Shown here piece by piece: positions 6,876 to 9,953 of a stretch of DNA of 9,953 nucleotides. The notes beneath the pieces are model-generated. The model was not told the DNA's origin, made no database searches, and was given only the letters and a program-made list of their open reading frames with translations. This stretch comes from CAYNST01 sp964399955 (GTDB taxonomy: Bacteria > Pseudomonadota > Gammaproteobacteria > Pseudomonadales > Cellvibrionaceae). The stretch lies in contig CAYNST010000125.1 of NCBI GenBank assembly GCA_964399955.1, positions 1 to 9,953 of the forward strand, given 5' to 3'. The position numbers and the translations under genes are program-made. Position 1 is the stretch's first letter, and the number at the start of each line of letters is the position of its first letter.

Positions 6876-6939
6876 CCGCTGGGGCTGACCAGGGTTCCCG
6901 TCGTCTCCGGCAATGGTTAAGCTTGCCCTCCTCAACAGC

Positions 6940-6945
6940 AGGAGG
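6940..6945 (+). promoter_or_regulatory. Strong ribosome binding site of the ABC exporter gene
   Basis: A perfect AGGAGG lies 5 bases before the ATG at 6951 and fixes that start. It is the best Shine-Dalgarno match in the window. Confidence 0.85.
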
Positions 6946-6950
6946 CAAAC

Positions 6951-8738
6951 ATGGCCATTGGCAATACTTCATCCAGTTTTCACGCCCTGGCGCGGCTGCT
7001 GCGCTATGCGCGCGGCTATCGCCGTCGAATTCTTGCGGCGGCAAGCTGCTCGGTGATCAACAAACTGTTTGATATTGCGCCGGAAATTCTTATTGGTATT
7101 GCCATCGATGTGGTGGTCAATCAGGAAAGCAGCTTTGTTGCCCGCATGGGCTTTGACTCGCCGCAGCAGCAGATATTTTTGCTTGCGGTACTGACGTTTC
7201 TTATCTGGGTGGGCGAGTCGGTGTTTCAGTACCTGTATATGGTGCTGTGGCGCAATTTGGCGCAGCGGCTGCAGGCGGACCTGCGCCAGGATACCTACGA
7301 GCATGTGCAACAGCTGGATATGGCCTTTTTTGAGTCGCGCAGCTCCGGCGAGCTGGTGGCCACCTTGAACGACGATGTGAATCAGCTGGAGCGTTTTCTG
7401 GATGGCGGCGCCAACGACCTTCTGCAGGTAGCAGTGACCGTGGTGGCCGTTGGCGCAGTGTTTTTTGTGCTTTCGCCCTTGATTGCGCTGCTGGCGTTTA
7501 CTCCCATCCCGGCCATTATCTGGGGCGCGTTTTATTTTCAGAAACGCGCAGGGCCCCTGTACAACGAAGTGCGTGAAAAGGTGGGCGCGCTGGCTACGCG
7601 CCTATCCAACAATTTGGGCGGTATGGCCACCATCAAAAGCTTTACCGCCGAGCAGCGTGAGGCCGATCGGCTGCGCGCGGCCAGCGAAGACTATGTGGAA
7701 GCCAATCGCAAGGCCATCGCCGTCAGCTCGGCTTTTATACCGGTCATTCGAATGGCCGTGCTGGCGGGGTTTTTGGCTACCTTCGTGGTGGGCGGCCTGC
7801 AGGCACTGAACGGCAGTCTTAACGTCGGCGCCTACGGCGTCCTGGTATTTTTGACGCAGCGGCTGCTCTGGCCCTTGACGGGGCTTGCCCAGGCGATCGA
7901 CCTGTTCGAGCGCGCGATGGCCAGCACGCGTCGCATACTGGACCTGCTGGCTGTGCCGGTAGGCGTTAAAGATGAGGGCCGGCAGATGTTGCCACAACCG
8001 GTTCGCGCTCAAGTGTCCATCCGCGATCTCGACTTTCGCTACGGCAGTGGCCCGGGCGGCGTGGAGCGGATCAACCTGGAGATTGCTGCCGGCACCACCC
8101 TGGCCCTGGTCGGCGCCACCGGCTCCGGCAAGTCAACGCTGATCAAGTTGCTGCTGCGGTTTTACAGCCCGGACCGGGGAAGCATCTGCGTTGACGGCGT
8201 GGCCATAGATGCGCTCAGCCTCAACCAGCTCCGTGGCATTATCGGCCTGGTAAGCCAGGATGTATTTCTGTTTGAAGGCAGCATTGGAGAGAACATTGCC
8301 TACGGCCGGCCGGAAGCCAGCTTGCGGCAGATCGTTGATGCCGCGCGTACCGCAGAGGCCTGGGAATTCATAGAGCGGCTGCCGGACGGCTTGCAGACTT
8401 TGGTGGGGGAGCGCGGCATTCGGTTATCCGGCGGCCAGCGGCAAAGACTGTCGCTGGCCCGCGCACTGCTGAAAGACCCGCCGATATTGATCCTGGATGA
8501 GGCCACCAGTGCCGTGGACAACGAAACCGAGGCCGCCATCCAGCGCAGCCTCAGGAAGATTGCGCAGGGGCGAACAGTCATCATCATTGCGCACCGCCTG
8601 TCAACGGTGGTTCACGCCGAACAGATAGTTGTGCTGGACCAAGGTGCCATAGTGGAGCAGGGCACGCATGCGCAACTGCTGGCCAAAGACGGCTACTACG
8701 CCCAGCAGTGGAAGGTGCAGACGGGGCAGGGGGGGTGA
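6951..8738 (+). CDS. ABC exporter half-transporter (fused membrane and ATPase domains)
   Basis: This 595-residue protein has the MsbA/MdlB-like layout: a six-helix membrane domain (residues about 25-320) followed by one nucleotide-binding domain (about 350-590). It would work in the inner membrane as a homodimer or with a partner, exporting a substrate at the cost of ATP. All ATPase motifs are intact: Walker A GATGSGKST at 388-396, Q-loop Gln436, signature LSGGQ at 492-496, Walker B ILILDE ending in Asp516-Glu517, D-loop SAVD, and switch His548. The catalytic Glu517 indicates an active ATPase. No peptidase C39 or N-terminal accessory domain is present, so a bacteriocin exporter is unlikely. 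The substrate (lipid, drug or peptide) cannot be read from the sequence, and there is no partner half-transporter next to it. Its stop is 31 bases from the convergent minus-strand gene. Confidence 0.93.
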   Translation: MAIGNTSSSFHALARLLRYARGYRRRILAAASCSVINKLFDIAPEILIGIAIDVVVNQESSFVARMGFDSPQQQIFLLAVLTFLIWVGESVFQYLYMVLWRNLAQRLQADLRQDTYEHVQQLDMAFFESRSSGELVATLNDDVNQLERFLDGGANDLLQVAVTVVAVGAVFFVLSPLIALLAFTPIPAIIWGAFYFQKRAGPLYNEVREKVGALATRLSNNLGGMATIKSFTAEQREADRLRAASEDYVEANRKAIAVSSAFIPVIRMAVLAGFLATFVVGGLQALNGSLNVGAYGVLVFLTQRLLWPLTGLAQAIDLFERAMASTRRILDLLAVPVGVKDEGRQMLPQPVRAQVSIRDLDFRYGSGPGGVERINLEIAAGTTLALVGATGSGKSTLIKLLLRFYSPDRGSICVDGVAIDALSLNQLRGIIGLVSQDVFLFEGSIGENIAYGRPEASLRQIVDAARTAEAWEFIERLPDGLQTLVGERGIRLSGGQRQRLSLARALLKDPPILILDEATSAVDNETEAAIQRSLRKIAQGRTVIIIAHRLSTVVHAEQIVVLDQGAIVEQGTHAQLLAKDGYYAQQWKVQTGQGG

Positions 8739-8769
8739 ACCGCTTGCCCCAACGCCTACTGGGTTCTGC

Positions 8770-9231
8770 TCATGGGCGTTCCCGCTCCACGACTGTCTCC
8801 AGTGCCTGGAACACCGGCAGGCCCTCATCCAGCGCCTGGCGGATGGCGTCGGCTGCTTCGTGAATGGTTTTAAGCTGGCCAATCCGATGTGCATAAACTT
8901 CGCGGAGCTCTTCTTCTTCTGCGTGTACGGCCTCCAGCAGGCCTCTGTCCCCTCGAAGCTTGCCCAAAAACACCCGGCCTTCGGTAATCCAATGGCGCCA
9001 GTCCTGCTCCTTTACCGGCATCCCGCCCAATTGCCACACTGCCTCGCCCAGTAGCTCAATATGGCGCTCGTGCATCTCCACTATGTCCCGTAGGCCTTCT
9101 ATAAAATCCGGGCTGGAGGCAGACTCCAGTGCCAGCTCCAGGCTGGATATGATATCCACGTTCAGGCGAATCAGTTCATTAAGGCTGGAGATGGTATCTG
9201 CTTTGCCGAAAGATGCGGTGATTTCAGCCAT
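8770..9231 (-). CDS. DUF2383-type four-helix-bundle (ferritin-like) protein
   Basis: This 153-residue, strongly helical, acidic soluble protein matches the DUF2383 / PA2169-family pattern: an N-terminal SSLNELIRLNVDIISSLE helix, an EMHERHIELLGEAVWQLGG helix at 52-70, a central WRHWITEGRVFLGKLRGDRG stretch, and a final EEEELREVYAHR helix. Glu52, His57, Glu108 and His115 are spaced as in ferritin-like bundles, so metal binding is possible but unproven for this family; a role in stress or surface stability has only been guessed. The ATG is supported by GAGAGG (CCTCTC on the plus strand, 9237-9242) five bases upstream. The gene converges with the ABC exporter and diverges from the VOC protein gene. 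The call rests on remembered family patterns. Confidence 0.75.
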   Translation of the reverse strand: MAEITASFGKADTISSLNELIRLNVDIISSLELALESASSPDFIEGLRDIVEMHERHIELLGEAVWQLGGMPVKEQDWRHWITEGRVFLGKLRGDRGLLEAVHAEEEELREVYAHRIGQLKTIHEAADAIRQALDEGLPVFQALETVVERERP

Positions 9232-9274
9232 AAGGGCCTCTCAATCTCTTCTTGTAATAGGGTCGGAAGCGGTG

Positions 9275-9303
9275 TTTACTGCCTATTGATACTTACCTAT
9301 GAT
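9275..9303 (+). promoter_or_regulatory. Putative sigma70 promoter of the VOC-family gene
   Basis: TTTACT at 9275-9280 (4/6 to the -35 consensus) and TATGAT at 9298-9303 (5/6 to -10) are separated by exactly 17 bases. The start point would be near 9310, leaving a leader of about 94 bases. This argues against translation starting at the ATGs at 9299 or 9302, which lie inside the -10 region. Confidence 0.5.
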
Positions 9304-9343
9304 GGCTTCCGGACCACCCTTTTTTGGCAAAGCCGCAGCCGCA

Positions 9344-9355
9344 GCCAAGCTTGGC
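9344..9355. promoter_or_regulatory. 12-bp perfect palindrome in the VOC gene leader
   Basis: GCCAAGCTTGGC is a perfect inverted repeat without spacer. Its left arm can also pair with the TTGGC at 9324-9328. It could be an operator downstream of the promoter at 9275-9303, or part of a small leader hairpin. Position is seen directly; function is a guess. Confidence 0.3.
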
Positions 9356-9403
9356 GCGCAGCCTGTCGCCTGTCTCAACCTTATTGTGTTAAGTAATGGG
9401 AAT

Positions 9404-9754
9404 ATGCTCACGCATCACACTATCAACTACATCGAAATGCCCGCCGTAAGCCTTGAAGCAACCAAAGCCTTTTTCCAAAAAGTGTTTGGCTGGCAGTTTG
9501 TGCATTACGGGCCGGACTATTGCAGTTTTACCCAAACCGGAGTGGACGGCGGCTTTTTTCGCGCAGAGCAGCAGATCAACACGGCCAGCGGCAGTGCTCT
9601 GGTGGTAATGTTCAGTGAAGACCTGGAAGCCACACTGGCCGCAGTGCAGGAGGCCGGGGGACCTGTGAGCATGCCAATCTTCAGTTTTCCGGGCGGCCGG
9701 CGCTTTCACTTCACCTGTCCCAGTGGCAATGAGTTTGCCGTCTGGTCCACATAA
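9404..9754 (+). CDS. VOC-family (glyoxalase/bleomycin-resistance fold) protein
   Basis: From the ATG at 9404 this is a 116-residue single-module vicinal-oxygen-chelate protein. The INYIEMP start, FFQKVFGWQF helix, VDGGFFR turn, IFSFPGGRRFHFTCPSGNEF and terminal AVW are characteristic of a widespread small VOC subgroup of unknown reaction. Glu11, His102 and Glu110 sit where VOC enzymes place metal ligands. The open frame reaches back to 9299, but the extra 35 residues are low-complexity Ala/Gly/Pro and lie over the predicted promoter, while GGGA at 9398-9401 precedes the chosen ATG. It probably acts as a cytoplasmic dimer. It is not long enough to be a classical GloA with confidence. It is divergent from the DUF2383 gene, with which it shares a 172-base intergenic region. 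Confidence 0.85.
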   Translation: MLTHHTINYIEMPAVSLEATKAFFQKVFGWQFVHYGPDYCSFTQTGVDGGFFRAEQQINTASGSALVVMFSEDLEATLAAVQEAGGPVSMPIFSFPGGRRFHFTCPSGNEFAVWST

Positions 9755-9835
9755 CGGACTGCAGCCGCTGCCATTGCAGAATACGGGGGGGAGGGATAGC
9801 ATGACGCACTCTTGTGGTGCAATACGGACGGTTAC

Positions 9836-9953
9836 ATGGCTTATCTTAACAATTGGCTGCGGGAGCTGGCTCAGCTGTTGGGCATAGAGCCCAACACGAC
9901 CAGCTATACCGAAAAGCTCATTTCCGCCCTGGGGGCCTTTTTGGGAATTGCCG
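9836..9953 (+). CDS. HPP-family membrane protein, N-terminal fragment (cut by window end)
   Basis: Only the first 39 residues are visible. They begin with a short amphipathic stretch, then LLGIEPNTTSYTEKLISALG and the start of a hydrophobic segment. The GIE-NTT-EKL-ALG-FLGI pattern is, from memory, the entry to the first membrane helix of HPP-family integral membrane proteins, some of which have been linked to nitrite transport. An in-frame TAG at 9797 limits the start to ATG 9836 or TTG 9812; ATG 9836 fits the family best, though its Shine-Dalgarno (GGACGG at 9826-9831 region) is weak. The rest of the protein lies beyond the window, so the identification is provisional. Confidence 0.6.
   Translation, partial: MAYLNNWLRELAQLLGIEPNTTSYTEKLISALGAFLGIA

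Noticed and set aside
8723..8750. Possible terminator hairpin between the convergent ABC exporter and DUF2383 genes
   Set aside because: GGGGCA at 8723-8728 can pair with TGCCCC at 8745-8750, but the loop is 16 bases and there is no T-tract on either strand.
8668..9054. 128-codon plus-strand frame after the ABC exporter
   Set aside because: It overlaps the exporter end and the minus-strand DUF2383 gene, whose helix pattern, start and Shine-Dalgarno are much better.
9299..9403. N-terminal extension of the VOC protein from the ATG at 9299 or 9302
   Set aside because: The 35 extra residues are low-complexity and outside the VOC fold, and the ATGs fall inside a good -10 match.

Overview
The window looks like a chromosomal segment from a free-living gammaproteobacterium. 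The best fit is a marine or polysaccharide-degrading lineage near Cellvibrionales (Saccharophagus, Teredinibacter, Cellvibrio relatives). This assignment is inferred from the trmL type, from the secreted modular protein with a Pro/Glu/Val linker and an ExoP-like beta-sandwich, and from a LacI-type sensor fused to GAF/PAS-like domains. No marker gene in the window settles the taxonomy. There is no sign of a mobile element, CRISPR array, tRNA or rRNA.

Layout. Bases 1-1508 hold the 3' part of a large secreted modular protein: a repeat linker, a PKD-like domain, an ExoP_C-like galactose-binding fold, and a C-terminal zincin-like domain with an HExxH motif. Bases 1697-2161 hold trmL, a tRNA wobble-base 2'-O-methyltransferase, with a plausible promoter just upstream. 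Bases 2267-6008 form a two-gene unit. The first product is a soluble LacI-like ligand-binding protein carrying GAF-like and PAS-like domains but no DNA-binding or enzymatic domain. The second is a membrane-anchored coiled-coil protein with a C-terminal GAF-like module. An unusual structure of two overlapping hairpins sits on the stop codon of the second gene. Bases 6114-6875 encode a classical SDR oxidoreductase, and 6951-8738 a complete ABC exporter half-transporter. On the minus strand, 8770-9231 encodes a DUF2383-type four-helix-bundle protein. It is divergent from a small VOC-family (glyoxalase-fold) protein at 9404-9754, which has a good sigma70-like promoter. The window ends inside an HPP-family membrane protein that starts at 9836.

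How the genes fit together. Most neighbours look functionally independent (tRNA modification, SDR, exporter, stress-type small proteins). The exception is the 2267-6008 pair. The genes are 19 bases apart, and the products are predicted to lie on the same, cytoplasmic, side of the membrane. Between them they hold three sensory-type domains and no recognisable output. This looks like an uncharacterised signalling module that would have to act through a partner encoded elsewhere, and it is the best candidate here for something undescribed. The second candidate is the zincin-like domain of the first gene, whose extended motif has Thr where metzincins have the third zinc ligand.

No gap between genes exceeds 300 bases. 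The longest are 1509-1696, with a hairpin and the trmL promoter, and 9232-9403, the divergent intergenic region.
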